From: Massilia sp. BSC265
Lineage (GTDB): Bacteria; Pseudomonadota; Gammaproteobacteria; Burkholderiales; Burkholderiaceae_D
Assembly (NCBI RefSeq): GCF_000740675.1
Contig: NZ_JPXI01000033.1
Location: 124,001 to 188,000, forward strand
Direction: 5' to 3'
DNA length: 64,000 nucleotides
The notes below the pieces were generated by a model, which was not told where the DNA came from, made no database searches, and was given only the letters and a program-made list of their open reading frames with translations. This document shows, one piece after another, positions 26,889 through 35,783 of this stretch. The position numbers and the translations under genes are program-made. The first letter of the stretch is position 1. Each line of letters opens with the position of its first letter.

Positions 26889-29180
26889 TCAGGCGCTCGC
26901 CAGGGGCAGTTCGACCACGAAGCGCGTACCGCGCTCCGGGGCGGTGTCGAACCCGATCGTGCCGCCATGCTCTTCGATGATGGCCTTGCTGATCGCCAGC
27001 CCCAGGCCGGTGCCGCCGCGCGTGCGCGAGTCGGCCCCGTCGGCCTGGGCGAAGCGCTGGAACAGGCGCTGCTGGAATTCCGGCGCAATGCCGGGTCCCT
27101 CGTCTGCGACGGACAGGCGGGCCTTGCCCGGCCCCTGCGCCAGGCCCAGGGTGACGGCCTTGCCCGCCGGGGTGAACTTGATGGCGTTCGACAGCAGATT
27201 GGTCAGCACCTGCTCCATGCGGTCCGCGTCGATGCTGGCCGCGATATGCGCGGCGCCCGTATCCCAGTCGTGCAGCAAGCGCACGCCGGCCTTCTGCGCA
27301 TGACCTTCCATCGCCGCCAGGGCGCGCTCGGCCACCGGCAGCAGCGGCTGCGGCGAACGTTCGAAGTGCATATGGCCGGCTTCGATCTTCTGGATGTCGA
27401 GCAGGTCGTTCACCATGCGCACCAGCCGTTCGCTGCTCTGGCTGGCGATGGCAGTCAAGCGCAAGGCGTCCGGCGGCAGCTCGCCCGCCATGCCGTCGGC
27501 CAGCATCGCCAGCGAGGCCTGGATCGAGGTCAGCGGCGTGCGCAGTTCGTGCGAGACGGTCGAGACGAATTCGTTCTTCATCTGCTCGACCCGCTTGCGC
27601 TCCGAGATATCGTGCAGGAACACGCTGAAGAAGGCATCCTCGCCCTGGCCGGCCAGGCCGGCCGTCATCTCGATCGTGAATTCGCGGCCCTGGCGGTCCA
27701 TGACTGCGCGCTCCAGGCGCTGGTCGAGCATGGACAGATGGCCGGTCTGGCGGAAGGCGTGCAGGGCCTGGCCCAGGCTGGCACGGTAGCGCTCCGGCAG
27801 CACCAGTTCCGACAGCGGCCAGCCCACCGCCTCGTGGCGGCGCCAGCCGAACATGCGCTCGGCCGCGCTGTTCCAGTCGAGGATCATGCCGCGCTGGTCG
27901 ACCGCGATGAAGGCATCCTGGGCCGCTTCCACGATGGCATTGATGCGCTGCTCGTTGGCCCGCACCGAGGCCAGCGCCCGCTCCAGCTCGCGGGTGCGTT
28001 CCTCGACCCGCTGCTCCAGCGTGGCATTCAGGTCGCGCAGTTCGCCGCGCTGCCGCACCAGGTCGGTCACCAGCTGGTTCAGCGTGGTCGACAGCGCCTG
28101 CACCTCGAAGTAGTCCTTCGCGTTCGGCACCAACTGGACCGCCTCGCCGCGCCCCAGGCGCTCGGCCGATTCGGCCAGCGCCCCGAGCGGGCGGGTGATG
28201 CGGCGCGCCACCAGCACGCCGGCCACGGAGAACAGCACCGCCAGCGCCGCCCCGCTCCACAGCGCCTTCTCGCGCAGGCGGCGCACCGGCGCGTAGGCGT
28301 CCTCCACGTCCTGGCGCACCAGCACGGTCCAGCCCAGGCCGGGGTACATGCCGCGGCCGATGGTAGCGCCGTAGCCGACCAGGTAAGACGCGCCGTCGGG
28401 CCACTGCTCGACCAGGTAGCCGGTGCGCTTCTGCTGCGCCAGCCGCAGGCTCCCGGTGGCGATCTTCTTGCCCTGCAGCCCCTTCGGTCCGAGCAGGACC
28501 ACGCCCTGCTGGCTGACGATCAGGGCCTGTACCCGTCCACGGGCCTGGACCGGGGCGATGATCGAACGCTCGACGTCGCGCGCCCATTGCCAGGACAGGT
28601 GCACGCCCAGCACGCCGGCGGTCCTGCCGGCCAGGTCGGTGTACGGGAAGGCGACGTCGACGAAGCGGCGCGGCTCGCCGTTCTCGCTGGGGAGCAGCTT
28701 GGCGAGCTTGACCGCCTCGTGCACGTCGCCCACGTTGACGCCCTGGAGGGCATCGCGGAACCACGGGCGCTGCGACACGTCGACGCCCTCGAGCAGGCCG
28801 CGCGCCTCGACGATGACGCGGCCGTCCAGGCCGGTCAGGCCGATCCAGTCGTAGTAGCCGTAGGTCTCGCGCATGTCGGACAGCACCTGGCGGCGCTCCA
28901 CCAATGCAATGCCGGAATCGCGCAGCGTCCGCCGGCGCGCCATCAAACTGACTTCGCGGTAGCGCTCGGCCATGCCGCGGTCGAGCTTGTCAGCAGTCTG
29001 GCGCGCCATCTCGCCCAGGTTGTGGCCGATGCTTTCCTTGACCTGTTCGGTCGAGGACTGCTCGATGACCATGACCAGCAGCAAGGTCAGGATCACCGTC
29101 AACAGCGAAAAAGCCAGCGCCAGCCAGGCGCCGAGGCCACGCCTGCGCTGCCGGCTAGGGGAAGTTGCTTGTGTATCCAT
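26889..29180 (-). CDS. Membrane sensor histidine kinase: Cache-HAMP-PAS-HisKA-HATPase
   Basis: 763 residues. Transmembrane helix 1 is at 18-40 (LGAWLALAFSLLTVILTLLLV). A double-Cache-like periplasmic sensor follows, with YGYYDWIGLTGLDGRVI and QRPWFRDALQG. Helix 2 (ALAVLFSVAGVLVA) leads to a HAMP domain (RRITRPLGALAESAERLG), a coiled coil, a PAS domain (AIVEAAQDAFIAVD ... LHDISERKRVEQ), HisKA with SHELRTPLTS, and the ATPase N, G1 and G2 boxes (NLLSNAIKFTPAG, DEGPGIAPE, GGTGLGLAISK). The partner regulator is not adjacent. It is divergent from ribA. Cache domains usually bind small organic ligands. Confidence 0.9.
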   Translation of the reverse strand: MDTQATSPSRQRRRGLGAWLALAFSLLTVILTLLLVMVIEQSSTEQVKESIGHNLGEMARQTADKLDRGMAERYREVSLMARRRTLRDSGIALVERRQVLSDMRETYGYYDWIGLTGLDGRVIVEARGLLEGVDVSQRPWFRDALQGVNVGDVHEAVKLAKLLPSENGEPRRFVDVAFPYTDLAGRTAGVLGVHLSWQWARDVERSIIAPVQARGRVQALIVSQQGVVLLGPKGLQGKKIATGSLRLAQQKRTGYLVEQWPDGASYLVGYGATIGRGMYPGLGWTVLVRQDVEDAYAPVRRLREKALWSGAALAVLFSVAGVLVARRITRPLGALAESAERLGRGEAVQLVPNAKDYFEVQALSTTLNQLVTDLVRQRGELRDLNATLEQRVEERTRELERALASVRANEQRINAIVEAAQDAFIAVDQRGMILDWNSAAERMFGWRRHEAVGWPLSELVLPERYRASLGQALHAFRQTGHLSMLDQRLERAVMDRQGREFTIEMTAGLAGQGEDAFFSVFLHDISERKRVEQMKNEFVSTVSHELRTPLTSIQASLAMLADGMAGELPPDALRLTAIASQSSERLVRMVNDLLDIQKIEAGHMHFERSPQPLLPVAERALAAMEGHAQKAGVRLLHDWDTGAAHIAASIDADRMEQVLTNLLSNAIKFTPAGKAVTLGLAQGPGKARLSVADEGPGIAPEFQQRLFQRFAQADGADSRTRGGTGLGLAISKAIIEEHGGTIGFDTAPERGTRFVVELPLASA

Positions 29181-29366
29181 GCTGGCTCGTTGCTGAAACA
29201 ATTGCGTCAGCGTAACATACGTCAGCTCGACAGACCATGAACATGGCGGTGGGCGTCGCACGGGGGAAACGGATTTCCTGTAAACTAGACGGCTACCGAT
29301 TCGCACGCTGCCGTGCGCACCCGCCCTGTGCACCATGCAACAACAAGAAACGCCAAGATAACCGCC

Positions 29367-30008
29367 ATGTCCACCCCACCCGTCAACACCGACCAGCTGC
29401 TCGATTACGTCACCTCGTGCGCCCTGCCGACCCCATGGGCGCAATTCACGCTGCATGCCTTCATCGAACATTCGACCGGCAAGGAGCACCTGGCGATGGT
29501 GCTGGGCGACATCGGCGACGGCGAGCCGGTGCTGGCGCGCGTGCATTCCGAATGCCTGACCGGCGACGTGCTGTTCTCGCAGCGCTGCGACTGCGGCGCC
29601 CAGCTCGAAGGCGCGCTGCGGCGCATCGCCGAGGAAGGCCGCGGCGTCCTGCTGTACCTGCGCCAGGAAGGCCGCGGCATTGGCCTGGTCAACAAGATTC
29701 GCGCCTACCGCCTGCAGGAAGCCGGCGCCGACACGGTCGAGGCCAACCTGCAGCTGGGCTTTCATGCAGACGCCCGCAACTACGAGCTGTGCAAGCCGAT
29801 GCTGGCGCAGTTCGGCGTGCGCTCGCTGCGCCTGATGACCAACAACCCGCGCAAGATCGACGCCCTGACCCGCCTGGGCATCGGGGTCGCCGAGCGCGTG
29901 CCGCTGCTGGTCAACCGCAATGCGTTCAACAACAGCTACCTGAATACCAAGCAGGCCAAGCTGGGCCACATGATGGGCCCCGCCGAGGTGCCTGCCGACG
30001 CGTCCTGA
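29367..30008 (+). CDS. ribA: GTP cyclohydrolase II
   Basis: 213 residues, the single-domain form. It opens the imidazole ring of GTP, releasing formate and pyrophosphate, as the first step of riboflavin synthesis. Zinc ligands Cys63, Cys74 and Cys76 lie in [35 protein letters not shown] and MTNNPRKI are the GTP and catalytic segments. There is no DHBP synthase domain. The ATG at 29367 matches the usual start; a longer reading from 29313 adds a non-conserved tail. No FMN riboswitch is visible upstream, as expected for a stand-alone ribA. Confidence 0.95.
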   Translation: MSTPPVNTDQLLDYVTSCALPTPWAQFTLHAFIEHSTGKEHLAMVLGDIGDGEPVLARVHSECLTGDVLFSQRCDCGAQLEGALRRIAEEGRGVLLYLRQEGRGIGLVNKIRAYRLQEAGADTVEANLQLGFHADARNYELCKPMLAQFGVRSLRLMTNNPRKIDALTRLGIGVAERVPLLVNRNAFNNSYLNTKQAKLGHMMGPAEVPADAS

Positions 30009-30050
30009 TTTCCTCCGTCCACCCTAGCGCGCGCACGGCGCCCGCGTCCG

Positions 30051-30079
30051 ATGGCAAGATAGTGCTTCTTTCTTGCCAT
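30051..30079 (+). promoter_or_regulatory. 9-bp inverted repeat just upstream of the protease gene
   Basis: ATGGCAAGA and TCTTGCCAT form a perfect 9-bp stem with an 11-base loop. It ends 12 bases before the ATG at 30092 and about 40 bases after the ribA stop. No T run follows, so it is a poor terminator. It could be a protein-binding operator or a hairpin that affects translation of the protease gene. Confidence 0.45.
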
Positions 30080-30091
30080 TGATTGGATTGC

Positions 30092-31549
30092 ATGAAACGG
30101 ACTGCCGCCGCCCTCCTGCTTTACTGCCTCGCGGCGGGCGCAGCCACCGCACCGCCACAGCAGGCTGACCGCCCACCGCGCGCCAGCGCCACCACGGTGC
30201 CGGCGCCGCCTCCACACCTACCGCCCACGGCCGCGCCCGGCGCCACGCCGCCGGCCCCGGCGCCGGGCGAGATCGACGCCCAGGACGCCCTGCCGCCGCC
30301 CTCCTCCGCCGCCCAGGACCTGTACTCCGCGGCGCGCGGCGACCTGCTGCAGATCCGCATGCTGCTCAAGAACGGCCGCACCCAGTCCACCGTCGGCTCG
30401 GGCTTCCTGGTGGGCACCGGCAACCTGGTCGTCACGAATTACCACGTGGTGTCGCAGATGGCGCTCGACCCCGACGTCTACACCGCCGAATACATCGACA
30501 CCGACGGCAACAGCGGCCCGGTCGAGCTGCTGGCCGTCGACGTGCTGCGCGACCTGGCCGTCCTGCGCGTCAACCGCGAAGGCAGCGGCTTCTTCAAGGT
30601 GCCCGAGCGGCCCATGCGGCTGAACCAGGGGCAGCGCTTGTACTCGCTCGGCAATCCTCTCGACCTCGGCTTCGCGATTTCCGAAGGCGCCTACAACGGC
30701 ATCGTTACGCGCAGCTTCTACGACCAGCTCATGTTCGGCGGGCCGATCAATTCCGGCATGAGCGGTGGCCCCAGCGTGACCAGCAACGGCACCGTGGCCG
30801 GCGTCAACGTGTCCAAGCGGCGCGACGGCGAGTCGGTCAGCTTCCTGGTGCCGGTAAAGTATGTGCAGGAACTGCTGCGCAAGGTGGAGAGCCAGCCGGT
30901 CCCGCCGGACGATTTCAACCCGCTGATCGCGGCCCAGTTGCTGGAGCACCAGCGCGGCATGGTCGACCGCCTGCTGGAAGAGCCGCTGGCGATCAAGAGC
31001 ATGGGACCCTACCTGGTGCCGGTGCGCGAATCGGGCCAGCTGCGTTGCTGGGGACGCTCGAACGTGAAGGCCGAGACCGCCTACACCTCGGACTCGATGA
31101 GCTGCGCGATGGAGTCGGCGATCTACGTGTCCTCGACCCAGCAGACCGGACACGTGTCGATGACCCACCAGTACATCCGTTCCGACAACCTGGCCCGACT
31201 GCCCTTCGCGGCACTCAGCAGCCGCCTGTTCGGCTCGGCCAAGCTGGGGGGCACGGGGGGCGGGCACCTGACCAAGCCGATGTGCACGGAACGCTTCGTG
31301 CACACGCGCACCCTCCCGCTGCGCGCCGTGACCTGCGTGCGCGCCTACCGCAAGTTCGGGGGGCTGTACAACTTCACCCTGCTGATCGCCAGCACCAATG
31401 CGGCCGAATCGAGCCTGCAGAGCCGGCTGGACGTGTCCGGCGTGTCCTATGAAAACGGCATGCGCGTGACCCGCGCCTTCCTCGGCTCGTTCGGGCGCAA
31501 TATCCGGCGCGCTCCAGCGCCCGCTGCCGAACCGGGAGGCGCACGATGA
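30092..31549 (+). CDS. Trypsin-like serine protease (HtrA/DegP-type fold) with extra C-terminal domain
   Basis: 485 residues. A signal peptide (TAAALLLYCLAAGAATA) and a Pro/Ala-rich linker precede the protease domain at about 85-265. The triad is visible: His118 in TNYHVV, Asp154 in RDLAVL, Ser224 in NSGMSGGPS. No PDZ domain follows; instead there are about 200 residues with several Cys (LRCWGRS, MSCAMES, MCTERF, VTCVRAYR) of unknown fold. It should act in the periplasm. The ATG at 30092 is chosen over a TTG nine bases upstream. Its stop overlaps the FHA gene start by four bases, so both are made together. Confidence 0.82.
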   Translation: MKRTAAALLLYCLAAGAATAPPQQADRPPRASATTVPAPPPHLPPTAAPGATPPAPAPGEIDAQDALPPPSSAAQDLYSAARGDLLQIRMLLKNGRTQSTVGSGFLVGTGNLVVTNYHVVSQMALDPDVYTAEYIDTDGNSGPVELLAVDVLRDLAVLRVNREGSGFFKVPERPMRLNQGQRLYSLGNPLDLGFAISEGAYNGIVTRSFYDQLMFGGPINSGMSGGPSVTSNGTVAGVNVSKRRDGESVSFLVPVKYVQELLRKVESQPVPPDDFNPLIAAQLLEHQRGMVDRLLEEPLAIKSMGPYLVPVRESGQLRCWGRSNVKAETAYTSDSMSCAMESAIYVSSTQQTGHVSMTHQYIRSDNLARLPFAALSSRLFGSAKLGGTGGGHLTKPMCTERFVHTRTLPLRAVTCVRAYRKFGGLYNFTLLIASTNAAESSLQSRLDVSGVSYENGMRVTRAFLGSFGRNIRRAPAPAAEPGGAR

Positions 31550-32511
31550 AAGGTCCCTGGACCGTCGAGATCCTGGCCCGCAACGGCGAGGTGCTGCACC
31601 GGCATCGCGCGGCAAGCTTGCCGATCCGCGTCGGCCGCGCCTACGACAACGACTTTATCCTCGACGACGAGTATGCCGCCGCCCACCACGCCCTCATTGA
31701 ACAAGGACCCGACGGCGCGCTCGTGATGCGCGACCTCGGCACGCGCAATGGCCTGAACATCGGCCGCAAGCGGGTCAAGGAACTCACCCTCGGCGGCGAC
31801 ACCGTGGTGCGCATGGGGCACACCTCGCTACGCGTGCGAGCGGCCGATTTCCCGGTGCCGGCCGAACTGCGCGACCGCACCATGCACGGCTGGGAGGGCC
31901 TGCTGCCCGGCGTCGTGGGCGTGCTGCTGGCCGGCCTGGTGGCGCTGTTCGTGACCTGGCTGCTGGATGCCGAGCCCTTCGAACTGCTGAACTATGTGCT
32001 GGCCCCGGGCGCCGGCATCGGCGCGGCCCTGCTATGGAGCAGCCTGTGGGCTTTCCTGAACCGCCTGTTCGGCCGCTATACGCGGCTGGGGCGGCACCTG
32101 TTCATCTTCGGCTGCGGAGTGGCGGCGCTGGTGGGCTTCCGCCTGCTCGCGGCCGTCATCGCCTATGCCTGGTCGCTGGAATGGCTCACGCGCTACGGTT
32201 CGCACGTGGCGGTGGCCACCGTCGCGGGCATCATCTACTTCCACCTGGCGACGATCAAGCCGTCCCTGCGGCGCCGGCTGCGTGCAATCTGCGCCGCCGC
32301 GGCCGTGCTGGGATCCGGGCTGGTGCTGATCGTGAACCAGCAGCAGCACGGCCGCCTCGCCGACGAACTCTACATGTCGGTGCTGCTGCCGCCGGAACTG
32401 CGCGCCAGCCCGGATGCCACGGTGGCGGAGTACATCGCCGATGTCGAGGCGATGCGCGCTGAGCTGGAAGAAGAGCGGGAGGTCCAGCCGGCGGCCGGTG
32501 GAGGCAACTGA
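31546..32511 (+). CDS. FHA domain membrane protein
   Basis: 321 residues. Residues about 5-100 are a forkhead-associated domain: IRVGRAYDNDFILDD, AAHHALIE and RDLGTRNGLNIG are the phosphothreonine-binding loops. Four or five hydrophobic helices follow (LLPGVVGVLLAGLVALFVTWLL to AAAAVLGSGLVLIV), then an acidic C-terminal tail. The FHA domain should be cytoplasmic and bind a phosphorylated partner. The four-base overlap with the trypsin-like protease gene suggests that the two proteins work together across the inner membrane. No Ser/Thr kinase lies nearby. Confidence 0.83.
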   Translation: MKGPWTVEILARNGEVLHRHRAASLPIRVGRAYDNDFILDDEYAAAHHALIEQGPDGALVMRDLGTRNGLNIGRKRVKELTLGGDTVVRMGHTSLRVRAADFPVPAELRDRTMHGWEGLLPGVVGVLLAGLVALFVTWLLDAEPFELLNYVLAPGAGIGAALLWSSLWAFLNRLFGRYTRLGRHLFIFGCGVAALVGFRLLAAVIAYAWSLEWLTRYGSHVAVATVAGIIYFHLATIKPSLRRRLRAICAAAAVLGSGLVLIVNQQQHGRLADELYMSVLLPPELRASPDATVAEYIADVEAMRAELEEEREVQPAAGGGN

Positions 32512-32543
32512 ACGGGCGGCAGGCCCGGCCTGGCTTTGCCGCT

Positions 32544-32572
32544 TTGACAAGCGCCGGCGGATGCAGGATGAT
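32544..32572 (+). promoter_or_regulatory. Putative sigma-70 promoter of the LytS-type kinase gene
   Basis: TTGACA at 32544-32549, a 17-base spacer, and GATGAT at 32567-32572. The predicted transcript start near 32579 lies about 20 bases before the ATG at 32600. The -35 is perfect; the -10 matches four of six. Confidence 0.5.
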
Positions 32573-32599
32573 CCGGGCATCGCAACAGCGCTCGTGCCC

Positions 32600-33664
32600 A
32601 TGAATTCGACCCGCAGCAAGATCGCCGCCGGCATCGCCTGGCTGCTGTTCTGGACCCTGATGACGTTCGCTGCCGTCGAGGACTACCGGCGCGACGGCGG
32701 CAGTGCGGTTTGGCAGCCGGTGCTCTGGGAAGCCTCCTCGGCACTGGCGCTCACGGCGCTGCTGATGGTCCAGCGCCGCATCAGCGCCCGCTACGATCGC
32801 CTGGTCGTGGCGCCCTGGCGCTGGTTCGCGCTGCAAGCGCGCATCCTGCCGCTCTACTGGATTGCCTTCGTGCCGCTGGCCTTCGGCATTCGCCACACCG
32901 TGTATGCGCTGGCAGGCCACAGCTACAGCCATGCACCATGGCCGCAGCTGTTCGTTTATGAATCGCTGAAGGTGACGGTGTTCGCAAGCTTGTTCACCGT
33001 GATCGGCTTCGGCCTGTTGTCCTACCGCGAACTGCTTGGCGCGCAACTGCGCGCCGAGCAAGCCAATGCCCTGCTGCGCGAAGCGCAACTGCAGTCGCTG
33101 GCGCGCCAGATGCAGCCGCACTTCCTGTTCAACGCGCTCAATACCGTCTCCTCGCTGATGCACACCGACGTGGCGCGCGCCGACGCCACCCTGGTGCAAC
33201 TGGCCGACCTGCTGCGCGCCGCCCTGGCGCTTGGCCAGCGTCCGCTGGCCACGCTCGAGGAAGAATTGCGGCTGGCGCGCGCCTATGCCGGCGTGATGGA
33301 GGGGCGCTTCGACGGCCGCGCGCAGGTGGACTGGCGCATCGACAGCACGGTGCTGGGCGTGTCGCTGCCTGCGATGAGCGTGCAGCCGCTGCTGGAAAAC
33401 GTGTTCAAGCATACGGTCGAACGCCGGCGCGATACGATCCGGATCACGGTCAGCGCGGCGCGCGAGGGCGAGGACTTCGTCCTGCGCATCGAGGATGATG
33501 GCGGCATGCTCGGCAAGGAAGTGCACGACGGCGGGTCGGGCATCGGGCTGGCCAACCTGCGCGCGCGCCTGGCGGGACTGCACGGCGGCGCTGCCAGCCT
33601 GACCCTGGCCCAGCTCCTGCCTTCCGGCGTGCGGACCGAACTGAGGATGCCATGCGCATCCTGA
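32600..33664 (+). CDS. LytS/YehU-type sensor histidine kinase
   Basis: 354 residues. Four N-terminal membrane helices (AGIAWLLFWTLMTF; ASSALALTALLMV; ILPLYWIAFVPLAFGI; VTVFASLFTVIGFGLL) and a coiled coil lead to the His_kinase domain with QMQPHFLFNALNTVSSL, the phospho-accepting His motif of the LytS class. A degenerate ATPase follows (VQPLLENVFKH; GGSGIGLANLRARL). I start at the ATG at 32600 because the promoter ends just before it; an earlier ATG at 32561 lies inside that promoter. The LytTR regulator gene overlaps its end by 13 bases, giving a classic LytS/LytR pair. Confidence 0.88.
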   Translation: MNSTRSKIAAGIAWLLFWTLMTFAAVEDYRRDGGSAVWQPVLWEASSALALTALLMVQRRISARYDRLVVAPWRWFALQARILPLYWIAFVPLAFGIRHTVYALAGHSYSHAPWPQLFVYESLKVTVFASLFTVIGFGLLSYRELLGAQLRAEQANALLREAQLQSLARQMQPHFLFNALNTVSSLMHTDVARADATLVQLADLLRAALALGQRPLATLEEELRLARAYAGVMEGRFDGRAQVDWRIDSTVLGVSLPAMSVQPLLENVFKHTVERRRDTIRITVSAAREGEDFVLRIEDDGGMLGKEVHDGGSGIGLANLRARLAGLHGGAASLTLAQLLPSGVRTELRMPCAS

Positions 33665-34380
33665 TCGTCGACGACGAGCGCCCGGCGCGCGAACGCCTGC
33701 GCCGCATGCTCACGCTGGAAGCGGGCATCGAGGCCATTGCCGAAGCGGCCGACGGCATCGAGGCGCTGCGCATGCTGCCGGGATTCCGACCTGACGCGCT
33801 GCTGCTCGACGTCGAGATGCCGGAGCTGTCGGGCATCAACCTGGCGGCCTCGCTGCCCCTGCCTTCGCCACTGGTCGTGTTCGTCACGGCCTACGACGAG
33901 TACGCGCTGCGCGCCTTCGATGCGAACGCCGTCGATTACCTGCTCAAGCCCTTCGACCAGGCGCGCCTGAGGCGGGCGCTGGAACGCCTGCGCGGGCGGC
34001 ATGCCTTGCAGGGCCTCGGCGCTGCAAGGCCTCCCACATCGTCCGGCCTGCCGGCGCGCCAGCTCCTGGTGACGGAGCGCGGCGCCACGCGCGTGGTGCA
34101 GGTTGCCGACATCGAATGGCTGGAGACGGCCGACAACTACGTGGTCCTGCACACGGCGCGGGGAGCGCCCTTGCTGCGCCAGACCCTGTCCGCGCTCCTG
34201 GAACAGCTGGGCAGCGGTTTCGTGCGCTGCCACCGGCGCGCGGCGGTGCGTCCCGACGCCGTCGAACGTATCGTCCCGCTCGACAAGGGCGACTGCGAGC
34301 TGGTGCTGCGCAGCGGCGCGCAAGTAGCCTGCAGCCGCCAGTACCGCGGCGCACTCATGGCTGCGCTCCAGGCCGCCTAG
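33652..34380 (+). CDS. LytTR family response regulator
   Basis: 242 residues. The N-terminal receiver has DDE at 7-9, Asp53 (LLLDVEMP) and Lys in LLKPFDQ. After a linker, residues about 135-240 form the LytTR DNA-binding domain: IEWLETADNYVVLHT, LRQTLSALLEQLG, FVRCHRRAAVRPDAVERI and CSRQYRGAL. It is the cognate partner of the overlapping LytS-type kinase. LytTR regulators bind short direct repeats; no clear site was found near this operon. The target genes are unknown, with the acyltransferase gene 125 bases downstream the nearest candidate. Confidence 0.93.
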   Translation: MRILIVDDERPARERLRRMLTLEAGIEAIAEAADGIEALRMLPGFRPDALLLDVEMPELSGINLAASLPLPSPLVVFVTAYDEYALRAFDANAVDYLLKPFDQARLRRALERLRGRHALQGLGAARPPTSSGLPARQLLVTERGATRVVQVADIEWLETADNYVVLHTARGAPLLRQTLSALLEQLGSGFVRCHRRAAVRPDAVERIVPLDKGDCELVLRSGAQVACSRQYRGALMAALQAA

Positions 34381-34505
34381 GCACTCCTCTCCTGCACGGA
34401 TCGGCCGTCCGTTCCGCCCCATGGCGGACCCATCTCGCCACAAAGCGCTCGCCGCGCTCAGCCCATCACGGCATGCTGGCGCCACTATTCCAACGAGAGC
34501 GAGCC

Positions 34506-35753
34506 ATGCACCGCGACATTCCTCCATCCGCCACGCGCCTGTACTTCCTCGACTGGGTGCGCATCCTTGCCTTCTTCGTCCTGATCCTCTACCACGTCGG
34601 CATGTACTACGTGAGCTGGGACTGGCACGTGAAAAGCCCGTTCGCAGGCACCGGTCCGGAAGCCTTCATGATGCTTTCCTCGCCATGGCGGCTCGGCCTG
34701 CTGTTCTTCGTCGCGGGCGTGGGGGCCAGCATGATGCTGCGCAAGCTCGGCACGGCCTCCTTCCTGCACCGGCGCAGTGTACGCCTGCTGGTGCCGCTGG
34801 TCTTCGGCATGCTGGTGATCGTGCCGCCGCAGCCCTATCTCGAGGTGGTCGAGAAGCTGGGCTATGCGGACGGCTATCCGGCCTTCATGGGCCTGTACCT
34901 GCAAGCCTACAACGGTTTCTGCCGCGAGCATTGCCTGATCCTGCCGACCTGGAACCACCTGTGGTTTGTCGCTTACCTGTGGATCTACACGGTGCTGCTC
35001 GGCGCCATCACCGGCATGCTGGGGACGCGCTTCGACCGGATCGCGGCGCGCGCCGGGGCCCTGCTCCAGGGCTGGAGGCTGATTGCGCTACCGGCCGCCG
35101 TGCTCGCGCTGGCGCGCATCAACCTGGTCGAGCACTTCCCGACCAACCACAGTGTCGTCGGCGACTGGTACAACCATGCGATGTCCTTCCTGCCCTTCCT
35201 GCTCGGCGCACTGGTGGCGCGGGTGCCGGGGTTCTGGACGCGGCCCGCGCTGCTGCGCTGGCAGGCGCTCGGTATCGCCGCCACCGGCTGGACCTTGCTG
35301 GTGATGTGGAATGCGGTGACGTATGATGTGGTTGGCCCGCAAGTGGCGGCCGTGATTCGGGCGATCATGCATGCGATATATGCCCTGCTGGCCTGGAGTG
35401 CGATCGTGGCCGCCTGCGGGTTCGCCGCGCGCCACCTCGACCGCGACGGCCCTGCTCGACGCTACCTGAACGAAGCGATCTTCCCCGTCTACATCCTGCA
35501 CCAAACGCTCATCGTCGTCCTCGCGCATGGGATGAAGCCGCTGCGAATCGCCCCGGGTACCGAGGCCGTGCTGCTGGTCGTGCTGACCGTGAGCCTCAGC
35601 TTCGGCGCCTTCGAGCTGCTCAGGCGCGCACCTGTAATGCGTCCGCTGTTCGGGCTGGCGCCTCGGCGCCGCGATGTGGCGCCGGCAGAGGAAGCAGCCC
35701 CTCCCCCGCCGGCGCTGAGGCAGCCTGCTGATGTGCAGGCTACGGCCGGTTAG
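34506..35753 (+). CDS. Acyltransferase 3 family membrane protein (OpgC-like)
   Basis: 415 residues with about 10 hydrophobic helices. RLYFLDWVRILAFFVLILYHVGMYY holds the early His motif of the acyltransferase 3 family, and PTWNHLWFVAYLW and FPVYILHQTLIVVLAHG match later conserved helices. These proteins move acyl groups (acetyl, succinyl) onto periplasmic glucans, O-antigen or exopolysaccharides. The closest named relatives are OpgC-like enzymes, but the target sugar is not evident. The C-terminal tail is Pro/Ala-rich and cytoplasmic. It follows the LytTR regulator gene after 125 bases and may be under its control. Confidence 0.85.
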   Translation: MHRDIPPSATRLYFLDWVRILAFFVLILYHVGMYYVSWDWHVKSPFAGTGPEAFMMLSSPWRLGLLFFVAGVGASMMLRKLGTASFLHRRSVRLLVPLVFGMLVIVPPQPYLEVVEKLGYADGYPAFMGLYLQAYNGFCREHCLILPTWNHLWFVAYLWIYTVLLGAITGMLGTRFDRIAARAGALLQGWRLIALPAAVLALARINLVEHFPTNHSVVGDWYNHAMSFLPFLLGALVARVPGFWTRPALLRWQALGIAATGWTLLVMWNAVTYDVVGPQVAAVIRAIMHAIYALLAWSAIVAACGFAARHLDRDGPARRYLNEAIFPVYILHQTLIVVLAHGMKPLRIAPGTEAVLLVVLTVSLSFGAFELLRRAPVMRPLFGLAPRRRDVAPAEEAAPPPPALRQPADVQATAG

Positions 35754-35783
35754 ACACCCAGGCCCTATCTACTCACCGAGCGC

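Noticed and set aside
29181..29366. FMN riboswitch upstream of ribA
   Set aside because: None of the conserved RFN-element blocks are visible in the 186 bases between the divergent kinase and ribA.
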